DNA from: Dehalococcoidia bacterium
Lineage (GTDB): Bacteria > Chloroflexota > Dehalococcoidia > Dehalococcoidales > UBA3254
Direction: 5' to 3'
Assembly: GCA_030691835.1 (NCBI GenBank)
Contig: JAUYDO010000306.1
Coordinates: 1 to 10,302, forward strand
DNA length: 10,302 nucleotides
Positions 1 through 7,153 of the stretch are shown here, in pieces. Position numbers and translations under genes: made by a program. The notes below the pieces were generated by a model. It did no database searches, was not told the origin of the DNA, and worked only from the letters and a program-made list of their open reading frames with translations. Each line of letters begins with the position of its first letter. Position 1 is the stretch's first letter.

Positions 1-1467
1 GATGACCCCAACGGACACTGGGGTGAGCAATGTGCCGTATGCCACACTGTTGGCTATAGCAAAGCGGCGACTAACGGCGGCTGGGACGAGGCGATGACTG
101 CAGAGGGCTGGAAAGTTCCACCGCATGGTGACAGGGGCACCTGGGCTTCCATTGTGGCTAAATATCCCAAGATGGCAAGCCTTTCCAACATACAGTGCGA
201 GAACTGCCACGGCCCCAATAATGCCAGTGGACTTCATGATAACAAAAAGATAGATATTGAGAGAGTCAGTATCAAATCCGATGTCTGCGGCTCGTGTCAT
301 GGTGAGCCTCCGCGCCACGGTCGCTTCCAGCAATGGGAAGAGAGCGGTCATGCTAACTTTGAGCTGGCGATAGAAGAGGCTACCGTGGAGAAGCGCGGTC
401 CATTGGCGGCTCACTGCGGGCGCTGTCACTCGGGTCAGGGCTTCCTCGCCTGGATAAAGCAGGGAGACCTCACCAAACTGATACAGGGTAAATCAGGCAA
501 CGCTACCGTTGATGAACTGAGAGCCCTTGGTCTTACCAGGGATACCGTACAGCCCCAGACCTGCTCGACGTGCCATGACCCGCACGACGTTGGTACGGCT
601 TCCGGTGAACCCAGCAAGACAAAAGTCCGTATTATGGATAACACCTTGCTTCTGCCTGCCGGTTTCAAAGCTGAAATTGTCGGTAAGGGTGCGCTTTGCA
701 TAACCTGCCACAACACGCGGAACGGCATACACGACATTTCCGCTCCTCCTACCAGCTTCAGTGCACCCCACACGGCGGCACAGGGAGACGTACTGATGGG
801 TGAGAACGCTTACCTTGTACCCGTTGAAGCGCGCTCTCCGCACAGCCTTATCAAAGATACCTGCGTCACCTGTCACCTCAACGAAACTCCGCCGCCGGCT
901 GAGTACAGTTTCAATCTGGGCGGTACTAACCATGCATTCAAAGCCAGTAAAGACATCTGCGGTAGCTGTCACACCAAAACTCTAAATGCCGAAGGAATGC
1001 AGAAAAACATTGAGGAAAAGCTACATGAACTCGGCGCCAAGATGAGTAAGTACCTGCTGAACAAGATGCCGGCGAACATAGTTATTAAGGACTACACGCC
1101 TCACAACTTTAATAACAAGTTCTATGACCTCAAGAGCGATACCTTTAGTATAAACAAAAACGACATTGCCTCTGTCGAGCCGGCTGAGCCTCACGGTCAG
1201 CAGGGTTTCCTCATCAAGTTCAAGGGTGCTGTGACGTTCACCTACAAACCGGCAAACGAACAACCACATACTGTCAATATGATGGAAGCGGAAGTCCAGC
1301 TTGGTGACATCACCTCGGATGGGACTAAGCCGATAATTCCGACTACTGATATCCTGGTCAAAGCCGGTTGGAACTTCTTCCTCATCGAGGGAGATGGTAG
1401 CATGGGTGTGCATAATCCGCAGTTTACCAGAGATGTTCTGAACGCATCTATTGAAGCTCTCAAGTAA
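1..1467 (+). CDS. Multihaem c-type cytochrome, 3' part (5' end outside window)
   Basis: The reading frame is open from base 1, so the gene enters from the left and 488 codons are visible. The first in-frame ATG (94) is internal, because a haem motif (CAVCH, codons 11-15) lies before it. Eight CxxCH motifs are seen at visible codons 11, 66, 96, 139, 188, 233, 288 and 320. Each would bind a covalent haem c through its two Cys, with the His as axial ligand. Many further His residues could be distal ligands. After the last haem comes a haem-free C-terminal region of about 165 residues. It ends with a GVHNPQFT stretch, a motif I associate with the ends of multihaem cytochromes. Such proteins work outside the cytoplasmic membrane in respiratory electron transfer, and haem attachment requires export. 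The dihaem lipoprotein gene follows 83 bp downstream on the same strand, probably in the same operon. The exact redox partner or substrate cannot be told. Confidence 0.9.
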   Translation, partial: DDPNGHWGEQCAVCHTVGYSKAATNGGWDEAMTAEGWKVPPHGDRGTWASIVAKYPKMASLSNIQCENCHGPNNASGLHDNKKIDIERVSIKSDVCGSCHGEPPRHGRFQQWEESGHANFELAIEEATVEKRGPLAAHCGRCHSGQGFLAWIKQGDLTKLIQGKSGNATVDELRALGLTRDTVQPQTCSTCHDPHDVGTASGEPSKTKVRIMDNTLLLPAGFKAEIVGKGALCITCHNTRNGIHDISAPPTSFSAPHTAAQGDVLMGENAYLVPVEARSPHSLIKDTCVTCHLNETPPPAEYSFNLGGTNHAFKASKDICGSCHTKTLNAEGMQKNIEEKLHELGAKMSKYLLNKMPANIVIKDYTPHNFNNKFYDLKSDTFSINKNDIASVEPAEPHGQQGFLIKFKGAVTFTYKPANEQPHTVNMMEAEVQLGDITSDGTKPIIPTTDILVKAGWNFFLIEGDGSMGVHNPQFTRDVLNASIEALK

Positions 1468-1496
1468 AATATATATAACAGGAAAATAGACTAAGC

Positions 1497-1525
1497 GCCA
1501 AAGGGGAGGAAATCTCCCCTTTGGC
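1497..1525 (+). other. Perfect 12-bp hairpin between two cytochrome genes
   Basis: GCCAAAGGGGAG (1497-1508) is exactly complementary to CTCCCCTTTGGC (1514-1525), with a 5-nt loop. No run of T follows, so it is not a standard intrinsic terminator. It lies between the multihaem cytochrome stop and the ribosome binding site of the next gene. It may protect the upstream message from 3' decay or weaken readthrough, which would set a ratio between the two cytochromes. That role is inference. Confidence 0.7.
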
Positions 1526-1550
1526 ATAAAATACCAGGAAAGGAGAAGAG

Positions 1551-1940
1551 ATGAAAAAATACCTGATATTTGCTGTGGTAGCCTTGATGGTTGTTCTGCC
1601 GTTGCTCGTTGCCTGTGCTCAGCCGGCACCGGCGCCAGCCCCAGCCCCGGCACCCCCGGCACCGAAACCGTCGCCGACACCAACGCCTACGCCAGCGCCT
1701 GCACCCGCACCCGCACCAGCGCCGAAGCTGACTCCTACGCCGACCCCGACGCCTACAGCGACACCTAAACCTACACCGTCACCTACAGCAACCACACCGG
1801 CGATTCCGGTCATCAAGCATACGCTGGAAGGACGCTCCGACTGTCTTCTGTGCCATGGTCCTTCGGGCGTGAAACCAGTTCCAGCCAGCCATGCCGGACG
1901 GACCAACGCCACCTGTCAAGCCTGCCACAAACCGGCATAG
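1551..1940 (+). CDS. Small dihaem c-type cytochrome lipoprotein
   Basis: This 129-residue protein has a lipoprotein signal peptide: MKK, a hydrophobic core (residues 5-20) and a lipobox LVAC with the lipidated Cys at 22. Residues 23 to about 90 form a Pro-rich linker of Ala-Pro and Thr-Pro repeats. The short C-terminal domain carries two CxxCH motifs, CLLCH (98-102) and CQACH (122-126). A His at 114 between them (ASHAGR) is a plausible second axial ligand. A good ribosome binding site (AGGAAAGGAG) lies just before the ATG. The likely role is a membrane-tethered electron carrier on the outer face, with the linker letting the haem head reach its partners. The multihaem cytochrome immediately upstream is the obvious candidate partner. 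The small haem domain, GRTN followed by CxxCHKP, resembles doubled-CxxCH domains. The physiological partner is inferred from position only. Confidence 0.88.
   Translation: MKKYLIFAVVALMVVLPLLVACAQPAPAPAPAPAPPAPKPSPTPTPTPAPAPAPAPAPKLTPTPTPTPTATPKPTPSPTATTPAIPVIKHTLEGRSDCLLCHGPSGVKPVPASHAGRTNATCQACHKPA
1617..1806 (+). repeat. Ala-Pro / Thr-Pro codon repeat (lipoprotein linker)
   Basis: Low-complexity GC-rich DNA coding for alternating Pro with Ala or Thr in the dihaem lipoprotein. The codons are varied (GCA, GCG, GCC, CCA, CCG, CCC), so the repeat is kept at protein level rather than being a simple DNA satellite. Confidence 0.85.
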
Positions 1941-2014
1941 TAACAAAATAAATCACGAAGGTGAGCTGGTTGGACAGTTGAAGATACTAACCGGTCGAAT
2001 CAATCAGTAATGCT

Positions 2015-2060
2015 AGTGCGTGTTGCTGGTTAAGACAAATCAGCAACACGCACTCTCTTT
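2015..2060 (+). terminator. Intrinsic terminator after the cytochrome genes
   Basis: A perfect 14-bp stem (AGTGCGTGTTGCTG at 2015-2028 with CAGCAACACGCACT at 2041-2054) is followed by the T-rich tail CTCTCTTT. The inner three bases on each side can extend the stem with one G-T pair. It lies 74 bp after the dihaem lipoprotein stop and ends the + strand transcription unit. Confidence 0.8.
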
Positions 2061-2115
2061 AACAAGGTTCGCAATAGTGTTAATACGCCTTATAGAGGCA
2101 TCCGTGAAACGACCA

Positions 2116-2331
2116 AAATCCCTCAATCCCCCTTTGGCAAAGGGGGGCTTTGACTCAAAAGTCATTCTGAGGAGTGAAACGACGAAGAATCCGTTCACGG
2201 TGAGTCCGTTCAGGATGAATCCGTTCTCGGGGCGGGATAGGACGGATTCTTCGCCCGCCTCTGGCGGGCTCAGAATGACATGAATTTAGTACTTTTAGGG
2301 CGAGGCTGCCAAGGGGGAAAGAGGGGATTCT
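2116..2331. repeat. Nested MITE-like inverted-repeat element, non-coding
   Basis: Two layers of inverted repeats lie between the cytochrome terminator and the amidohydrolase gene. The outer ends are imperfect inverted copies (about 2116-2138 and 2309-2331, both of the AATCCCCCTTTGGC type). The left end also contains its own hairpin, CCCCCTTT (2128-2135) with AAAGGGGG (2139-2146). Inside, GTCATTCTGAG (2161-2171) pairs with its complement at 2269-2279, and GAAGAATCCGT (2184-2194) pairs with ACGGATTCTTC (2242-2252). No protein-like frame was recognised. CATTCTGAG...GAAGAATC sequences are, to my knowledge, frequent dispersed intergenic repeats in several bacterial phyla. The element is probably a non-autonomous mobile repeat or a folded RNA/DNA element. 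The rest of 1941-2388 shows nothing further. Confidence 0.65.
2190..2234 (+). repeat. Three 15-bp tandem units inside the inverted-repeat element
   Basis: Three consecutive 15-bp units all begin TCCGTTC: TCCGTTCACGGTGAG (2190), TCCGTTCAGGATGAA (2205) and TCCGTTCTCGGGGCG (2220). They form the centre of the larger inverted repeat. The units are diverged after the first seven bases, and there are no spacers. Confidence 0.7.
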
Positions 2332-2388
2332 GGTGCTTTACTTTTAGTTTAGCGGGAAACTAATGTGCTATTTTATTGTGGAGTTCAC

Positions 2389-3447
2389 TCAGATGTTAAG
2401 TCGCAGAAGTTTTTTGGCGTTACCTTCAAATATGGCTTTCTTCTCTGCTTTGGTTATTTTCATGTTCTCGATAGCTGTGATTGTGTCCCTGATTGACAGG
2501 TCTCCCAGAGTGCTGTCGTGAGGCACGTCTGTGGCGAAGAGCATGTGCTCCGCGCCGTAAAAGGAATAAGAACACATGAGTGACGGTGTGCCTCCGTGCA
2601 GTGCCGTATCCACGTAGAACCTGCGATAGTAGTCCAGCACATTGTTGCTTAGCTGCTGCTTGTCCTTACCGCCGGATGCTTCGTCATAGTCGTACTGCAC
2701 GGCGATGCGGCGCTCGAAGAAGGGCACCATAGCGCCGGCGTGATGGGTCATGAACTTGATGTTCGGGTATTTGTCCATGATACCGCTGAAGATGAGTCTG
2801 GTCATCGCCGCCGTGGTATGATAGGGCCAGCCGAAGATTTGCCAGATACGGTATCTGGATATCTTTTCACTGGTGTAATCCGTAAAAGCGGGTGTAGTCC
2901 GCGGGTGTAACCAGATAGGCAAATCGTATTGCGCCATCTTTTCATAGAGTGGCATCAGTTCAGGAATATCAATAGGCTTTGTATTAGTGGGTAGATTGCC
3001 TACCATGTGTCCCGCCGTCCCGGTATCGTCGCTCGGTTTTATCTCCCCGTAAATGAACTGCGGAGTGAACAGGTATATGCCTTTGAAATGTAGTTCCTTT
3101 ATGGCTCTGTCTGTCTCGTCCAGTGCCGCTTCAATGTTGTTGGTCGGTACCAGGGCTACGCCTGCCACGAAGCGGTCGGGGTGTTTTACCAGTATTTCAG
3201 CCATGGCGTCGTTGGCGATGCGTGCCAGCTCAGCCGCTTTTGCCGGTTTGGCGATGGCTTCCAGGGGAGGACCGGTGGGAGTGAGCACCTGCACCAGGTC
3301 GTCGTATTTATCGAGCATTCTCAGGCGGAAGTCAACGTCAATGATATTTGGGTTGCTCAACGCCGCGGCGTATGGCTTGCCCATGTGTTTCGCCAGGGCG
3401 TCGTGGTACTTCCCAGGCAGGAAATGGGTATAGACGTCAATTTTCAT
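2389..3447 (-). CDS. Amidohydrolase-family protein, ACMSD / decarboxylase-like
   Basis: A 352-residue protein of the amidohydrolase_2 superfamily (TIM barrel), which includes ACMSD, gamma-resorcylate decarboxylase and related hydratases and hydrolases. Recognisable metal-site elements are His8 in DVYTHF, His181 in WLHPR, His235/His236 in MTHHAGAM and Asp307 in FATDVPHD. The length is normal for the family. The usual first metal ligand of the HxH motif is Tyr6 here, which is notable. The start was set at the ATG at 3447 because a GAGGAG ribosome binding site lies four bases before it. A TTG four codons earlier overlaps that site and is unlikely. The gene is last in the - strand cluster, 68 bp behind the TRAP binding protein, with a terminator-like hairpin between them. 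A non-oxidative decarboxylation or hydrolysis of an organic acid is plausible beside UbiD genes, but the substrate is unknown. Confidence 0.85.
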   Translation of the reverse strand: MKIDVYTHFLPGKYHDALAKHMGKPYAAALSNPNIIDVDFRLRMLDKYDDLVQVLTPTGPPLEAIAKPAKAAELARIANDAMAEILVKHPDRFVAGVALVPTNNIEAALDETDRAIKELHFKGIYLFTPQFIYGEIKPSDDTGTAGHMVGNLPTNTKPIDIPELMPLYEKMAQYDLPIWLHPRTTPAFTDYTSEKISRYRIWQIFGWPYHTTAAMTRLIFSGIMDKYPNIKFMTHHAGAMVPFFERRIAVQYDYDEASGGKDKQQLSNNVLDYYRRFYVDTALHGGTPSLMCSYSFYGAEHMLFATDVPHDSTLGDLSIRDTITAIENMKITKAEKKAIFEGNAKKLLRLNI

Positions 3448-3474
3448 TGCTCTCCTCAAGAAAGCGTTTTAGCT

Positions 3475-3510
3475 AAACAAAGAGGGGGAGGCATTTGCCT
3501 CCCCCTCTTT
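3475..3510 (-). terminator. Intrinsic terminator / attenuator after TRAP binding protein
   Basis: A 14-bp stem, AAAGAGGGGGAGGC (3479-3492) with GCCTCCCCCTCTTT (3497-3510), has a 4-nt ATTT loop. On the - strand it is followed by a short T-rich tail (GTTT). It begins 5 bp after the stop of the TRAP binding protein gene. Because the amidohydrolase starts only about 28 bp further on with no clear promoter between, it may act as a partial terminator. It could also work on + strand transcripts, where TACTTTTACTTCTTT follows. Confidence 0.7.
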
Positions 3511-3515
3511 TACTT

Positions 3516-4736
3516 TTACTTCTTTATGGGGGATGGTGTAGATGGCGTTATTTTTTTGCTATACTCGTCAGCCAGTTGTTGTGTCAGGTCAAATACCTGC
3601 TGAGCGTTGGCAAAGCCCTTGGCTTTCATGCTTTTTATCCAGTTTGCCCATACTGGTTTGCCTCCGACTTCAACCCACTTAGCCACGTCGTCCGGCGGCA
3701 CGGTGTAAAATGTTACGTTAGAACCAGACTTTTTTATGAGGTCTGGTAAATCTATGCGAGACCTCTCATATACATCAACACTATACCTCACCGACCCCTT
3801 CTCGTCGCTGACGCTCATGATGCCATCCTGGACATCCTTGGGCATGTCATTCCATGTGTCTTTGTTCATGAATAGCATGTGGATTTTCGGTATCGCCGGT
3901 ATAAGAGTAACGTAGGGCGCAACCTCAAAGAGTCTGAAGCCCCAGTAAGACTCCGATGTGACCTCCGCCGCATCCATCACGCCCTTTTGCAGGTTGAGGT
4001 AGACGTCGGGCATACCTATCAGCAGGGGAGTTGCCCCCAAAGCCTTTATGAGTTCAGTCGGGGGTCCGCCGACTTCCCTTACCTTCATACCCTTGAAATC
4101 GTCGAGGGTCTTGAATACCTTCTTGTTGCTTACGTAGAATCCCGGTTCGGAGCACCAGATGGCGAGCATCTTCATAGCGGCGAACTGTTTCTGGACATCG
4201 GGTGACTTCTGGAAAAGGTTCCAGGTAACATAAGCGCCAACCTCAGCGCTGGGCACCATGAAAGGCAGAGACACTGCTTCTACCATGTCAAATTGACCGG
4301 GGACAAGCCCGGTAAACAGCCAGGATATATCGGCGACGCCGGATTTAACGCCTTCCCAGGCATCCTTTGATTTCATGATGGTCGAGCTTGGGTAGATGGT
4401 TACTTTAACTCTGCCGTTGGTAGCCTTTTCTACACCCTCTACCCAGGGTACATGACCATACATGTGGTAGTAGCTTGTAGTTGTCATTTCGTGATGCATC
4501 TTCAGGTTCCAGACTTTTTGTGGCTGTGCAGGAGCAGGCTTGGGCGCTGGCGCCGGTGCCGGAGCTGGTGCGGGTGCTGGAGCAGGTGCAGGTGCCGGGG
4601 CGGGTTTTGCGGTCGGCGCTGGCGCGGGAGCCGGTGCCGGGGCTGGAGCTGGAGCCGCACACCCTGCCAGAACGATGAGAACCGCCAGAACCACTGCAAG
4701 ACTACCAAACCATAGTTTGACCGATGTCCTTCTCAT
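3516..4736 (-). CDS. TRAP transporter solute-binding lipoprotein (DctP-like)
   Basis: A 406-residue extracytoplasmic binding protein of the DctP/TRAP family. The N-terminus has a Lys/Arg-containing start, a hydrophobic core and a lipobox LAGC with Cys26. An Ala-Pro linker follows (27 to about 72), then the binding domain beginning KVWNLKMHH. The family core is clear: KGMKVREVGGPPTELIKALG, with Arg220 at the position that normally binds the substrate carboxylate, and QKGVMDAAE at 250-258. A GAGGAGG ribosome binding site sits nine bases before the ATG. The protein would capture an organic anion outside the membrane and hand it to DctQ/DctM permease subunits. None of those are in the window, so they are encoded elsewhere or shared. 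The gene lies 53 bp behind the nitroreductase gene, probably cotranscribed. The ligand is unknown; the enzymes nearby suggest a carboxylate. Confidence 0.92.
   Translation of the reverse strand: MRRTSVKLWFGSLAVVLAVLIVLAGCAAPAPAPAPAPAPAPTAKPAPAPAPAPAPAPAPAPAPAPKPAPAQPQKVWNLKMHHEMTTTSYYHMYGHVPWVEGVEKATNGRVKVTIYPSSTIMKSKDAWEGVKSGVADISWLFTGLVPGQFDMVEAVSLPFMVPSAEVGAYVTWNLFQKSPDVQKQFAAMKMLAIWCSEPGFYVSNKKVFKTLDDFKGMKVREVGGPPTELIKALGATPLLIGMPDVYLNLQKGVMDAAEVTSESYWGFRLFEVAPYVTLIPAIPKIHMLFMNKDTWNDMPKDVQDGIMSVSDEKGSVRYSVDVYERSRIDLPDLIKKSGSNVTFYTVPPDDVAKWVEVGGKPVWANWIKSMKAKGFANAQQVFDLTQQLADEYSKKITPSTPSPIKK
4524..4658 (-). repeat. Ala-Pro codon repeat in TRAP binding protein
   Basis: GC-rich low-complexity DNA coding for about 45 residues of nearly uninterrupted Ala-Pro between the lipidated Cys and the binding domain. 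It is a likely replication-slippage site, so its length may vary between strains. Confidence 0.85.
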
Positions 4737-4789
4737 TCCGATAATCCTCCTCTTTTTATTCTATTCATTTTTGGTACCTGTTCTAGTAT

Positions 4790-5506
4790 TCACGTCTTAT
4801 CAGGAAAAGCCGCAAGTTCTTTGTCTCTCCGTCTCAGATATTTGATAAACTCCTGGATATCTTCCTGTGACCTGAGCCTGGACATATCGTATTTCTCGTA
4901 GTGCACCATCTCTCTGAGTTCACGCCTGTATCCGGTTGGCTGATGCGCCGGGTATCCGGTTGGGACTAAACTGAAGAGCGTGAGTTCCGGTGGTACTCCC
5001 AGGATGAGCTTCAGTGACTCCTTTCTGGGTGGGTCGAGGCTCACCCATTGTGCACCTAAACCCAGAGCCGCCGCCGCCAGTTGCATCATATTTACCGCAT
5101 TAGCCATGTTATGGTCAAAGGTGTGCTGTTCATAGAAACGGTGGGTTATGGTGCTGGCTTGCATCGCCCTCATGTCACCAAGCACGGCGATGATAACCGG
5201 GGCGTCCCTCCACAGCTCTTCGCTCGGCTGTTTCCGGGCAAGCTTGGGGTGCCCGTACTCCGGCAGGCGCGTCAACTCCACTAGTGTCTGCATCTTCGCG
5301 TAGTGCAGGAATGCCTCAGCCATTTTCCCTATAGTCACTTTGTCCTTTATCACGATGAATTCCCAGGGCTGACTGTTAGCTCCCGACATCGCCCAGCGCG
5401 CCGCTTCAAGAATCTTGTTCAGATACTCTTCGGGGACAGGGTCAGGCTTGAACCGGCGGATGCTTCTCCGCTTTCTGGCTAGCTCTAGAAAGTCGTCTAT
5501 CTGCAT
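4790..5506 (-). CDS. Nitroreductase-family FMN oxidoreductase
   Basis: A 238-residue protein with the nitroreductase fold signatures: RKRRSIRRF (11-19), whose Arg/Ser residues normally hold the FMN phosphate; ARWAMSGANSQPWEF (36-50), another flavin-contact segment; and GLGAQWVS (149-156) near the dimer interface. The length is typical. The ATG at 5506 is preceded by GGAGG at a spacing of seven bases. Members of this family reduce nitro groups, quinones, enones or flavins with NAD(P)H, and some act on aromatic rings or in cofactor metabolism. The C-terminal tail (about 195-238) is rich in charged residues and is longer than in minimal members. The gene lies between a UbiD-type decarboxylase and the TRAP binding protein, with its own probable promoter upstream. 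A specific substrate cannot be assigned. Confidence 0.9.
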   Translation of the reverse strand: MQIDDFLELARKRRSIRRFKPDPVPEEYLNKILEAARWAMSGANSQPWEFIVIKDKVTIGKMAEAFLHYAKMQTLVELTRLPEYGHPKLARKQPSEELWRDAPVIIAVLGDMRAMQASTITHRFYEQHTFDHNMANAVNMMQLAAAALGLGAQWVSLDPPRKESLKLILGVPPELTLFSLVPTGYPAHQPTGYRRELREMVHYEKYDMSRLRSQEDIQEFIKYLRRRDKELAAFPDKT

Positions 5507-5555
5507 ATGTAAACCTCCGGACGATAAATCGGTATTTCGTTGCTTCCTAACGGCT

Positions 5556-5585
5556 ATTATTAGCTTTTGCCATTATATCTGTCAA
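5556..5585 (-). promoter_or_regulatory. Sigma-70-type promoter candidate for the nitroreductase gene
   Basis: Reading the - strand, a perfect TTGACA (5580-5585) is followed after 18 bp by AATAAT (5556-5561, five of six to consensus). Transcription would start near 5549, some 40 bp before the nitroreductase ATG. The gap behind the UbiD gene shows no clear terminator, so the nitroreductase and TRAP genes may be read from both this promoter and the upstream one. Confidence 0.5.
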
Positions 5586-5600
5586 GACACGCCTGATACC

Positions 5601-7070
5601 TTATAAAAGTCCCGATAGCACAGACTTCCATTTGTCAACGAGCCTGGTACGCAGCTCCGGGCTCATGCGGGCGATGGGGTACCACTCGTCTTTCCATGAC
5701 AGGTCGCGGCAGGCATCTATGACCACCCGGGCTGCGGTGAGTAATTTCTGTTTATTCCCAGCCATTTTCTCACTTGGAGGTATAGCTGTATGCACGTTAT
5801 TAGTATGACAGTTCGGAATAATGTGAATCTGACGGTCCAGGCGCGCCCTGGTAACCATTGCCCATAAAACCTGGTCCAGATTAGATGGGTCAATATCTTC
5901 TTCTACTACCACCGTATAAGCCCCCATGTGGGCAGGGTATTGAGAAGCAATAGTCCCGACCTGGACAGCATGCCCGGAATAGAGTTGTTGAATAGAAACT
6001 ACGTTAAACAACCCACCGCTACCCGAATAATGGGACCAGACTCCTTTTACTCCGGGGATGCCATAAGATTCCAGGCGCCTACGAATGGCGGCTGCGTCCG
6101 ATACGGAGAATTGCAGGTTAAAAACATGTGGTGGAACGGCAGGTTGTGAGCAGGTTAAAATCGGGTTAGTGCGATAATGAACAGCCTTAATCCTTATTAG
6201 TGGTTCCGGCACTGTGGCTAGTCCTCTGTTAGCATAATACCCGTGCCACTCTCCGAAAGGTCCCTCATCAACATACTCTCCGGGTTGGCATTCGCCCTCT
6301 ACTACTATTTCAGCCCATGCCGGAATAGGTAATCCGCTATAAGGACCTTCTATGACTTCAACAGGCGCACCTTTAATTGCTCCGGCATCATCATATTCCG
6401 ACATCCCCCATGGAGTATCCATATGGCAAGAGACCCACCATAAGACGGGTTCCAGGCCTGTCGCAATGGCAACGGGCATTACCTGTTTTCGTTCAGCATA
6501 CTTATTGTAGATAATATTCCCATGTACTCCCCAGGTGGCATGCAGCGCCAGATGGTTTTTGTCCACCACCATAACACGATAAGTTCCTAGATTCACGTAT
6601 CCTGAATCAGGGTCTTTTTGAATAACAGCATGCAAAGTTCCAAAATATCTACTGCGGTCCAACTCATGGAAGCGGGGTATTGGGAATCGTAATATATTAA
6701 TTTTCTCCCCGGTATCTGTGTTCTCCATCACCGGGCCAGAACTAACAAACCCGGGTGGAATGGGTTGTAATTTTTTACTCCTATGGTACCAATTATCTGC
6801 TACCTTAAGGGGTTCTACATTGTCTTCGGGCAATCCTAGCGCTCTTGCTATCCTCCATGTTGAGCCGAGCATACCGAACATGGTGCAGTAGCCCCTGGGG
6901 TAGCCAGGGATTTCGTCAAAGATTACGGCGGGTTTGGGGTGCTTGCCCTCATGGTAGATTAGCTCCACGATGGAGCTCATCTCTACATCCCAGTTCGCGC
7001 CGGTGACGTATTTAAGTTCCCCTCTGTTTTCAATGGCTTTAATAAAATCTCTCAGGTCAATGTAGCTCAT
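5601..7070 (-). CDS. UbiD-family prFMN-dependent decarboxylase (first copy)
   Basis: A 489-residue protein matching the UbiD/Fdc family in length and motifs. By spacing, the metal ligands of Aspergillus Fdc1 (Asn168, His191, Glu233) correspond to Asn160 (VNLGTYR), His183 (GVHGN) and Glu225 (SEYDDAG). The catalytic Arg173/Glu277/Glu282 correspond to Arg165, Glu269 and Glu274 (DEGPFGEW). All spacings agree exactly. It should be a cytoplasmic (de)carboxylase of an aromatic or alpha,beta-unsaturated acid using prenylated FMN, which UbiX must make; no ubiX gene is in the window. The start was placed at ATG 7070 (AAGGA, five-base spacing). A GTG 35 codons earlier adds a sequence unlike the family and overlaps the promoter region. 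The middle of the gene (about 5760-6840) is clearly richer in A/T than its two ends. It is first in the - strand cluster and divergent from the second UbiD gene. Substrate unknown. Confidence 0.92.
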   Translation of the reverse strand: MSYIDLRDFIKAIENRGELKYVTGANWDVEMSSIVELIYHEGKHPKPAVIFDEIPGYPRGYCTMFGMLGSTWRIARALGLPEDNVEPLKVADNWYHRSKKLQPIPPGFVSSGPVMENTDTGEKINILRFPIPRFHELDRSRYFGTLHAVIQKDPDSGYVNLGTYRVMVVDKNHLALHATWGVHGNIIYNKYAERKQVMPVAIATGLEPVLWWVSCHMDTPWGMSEYDDAGAIKGAPVEVIEGPYSGLPIPAWAEIVVEGECQPGEYVDEGPFGEWHGYYANRGLATVPEPLIRIKAVHYRTNPILTCSQPAVPPHVFNLQFSVSDAAAIRRRLESYGIPGVKGVWSHYSGSGGLFNVVSIQQLYSGHAVQVGTIASQYPAHMGAYTVVVEEDIDPSNLDQVLWAMVTRARLDRQIHIIPNCHTNNVHTAIPPSEKMAGNKQKLLTAARVVIDACRDLSWKDEWYPIARMSPELRTRLVDKWKSVLSGLL

Positions 7071-7114
7071 GCTTTTCCTTTCTAGCGAATTGCCCCTTTT
7101 GGTGTGGCTTACAT

Positions 7115-7144
7115 ATAAGAACACATTATGACAGGGCGTGTCAA
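7115..7144 (-). promoter_or_regulatory. Promoter candidate for the first UbiD gene
   Basis: On the - strand, TTGACA (7139-7144) is a perfect -35 box. After 18 bp comes TCTTAT (7115-7120), a weak -10 match (four of six). The start would be near 7108, about 38 bp before the ATG at 7070. The -35 box is strong and the -10 box is uncertain. Confidence 0.4.
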
Positions 7145-7153
7145 CATCCAGCC

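Noticed and set aside
2190-2234. CRISPR-like repeats
   Set aside because: The units are 15 bp, directly abutting without spacers, and diverged; there are no cas genes.
2020-2283. Open frame of 87 codons on the + strand in the repeat region
   Set aside because: It starts within the terminator stem, runs through inverted and tandem repeats, has no ribosome binding site and no protein-like composition.
3448-3459. TTG start four codons upstream of the amidohydrolase ATG
   Set aside because: It overlaps the GAGGAG ribosome binding site that serves the ATG at 3447.
4540-4845. Gly-Ala-rich open frame on the + strand opposite the TRAP receptor
   Set aside because: It is the complement of the Ala-Pro linker codons (GC-rich repeats keep all frames open) and has no ribosome binding site or domain. 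The similar frame at 1619-1912 was rejected for the same reason.
5572-5585. TTGACA and TATAAT near the nitroreductase gene as one promoter
   Set aside because: On the - strand they are separated by only 2 bp; AATAAT at an 18-bp spacing is the better -10 box.
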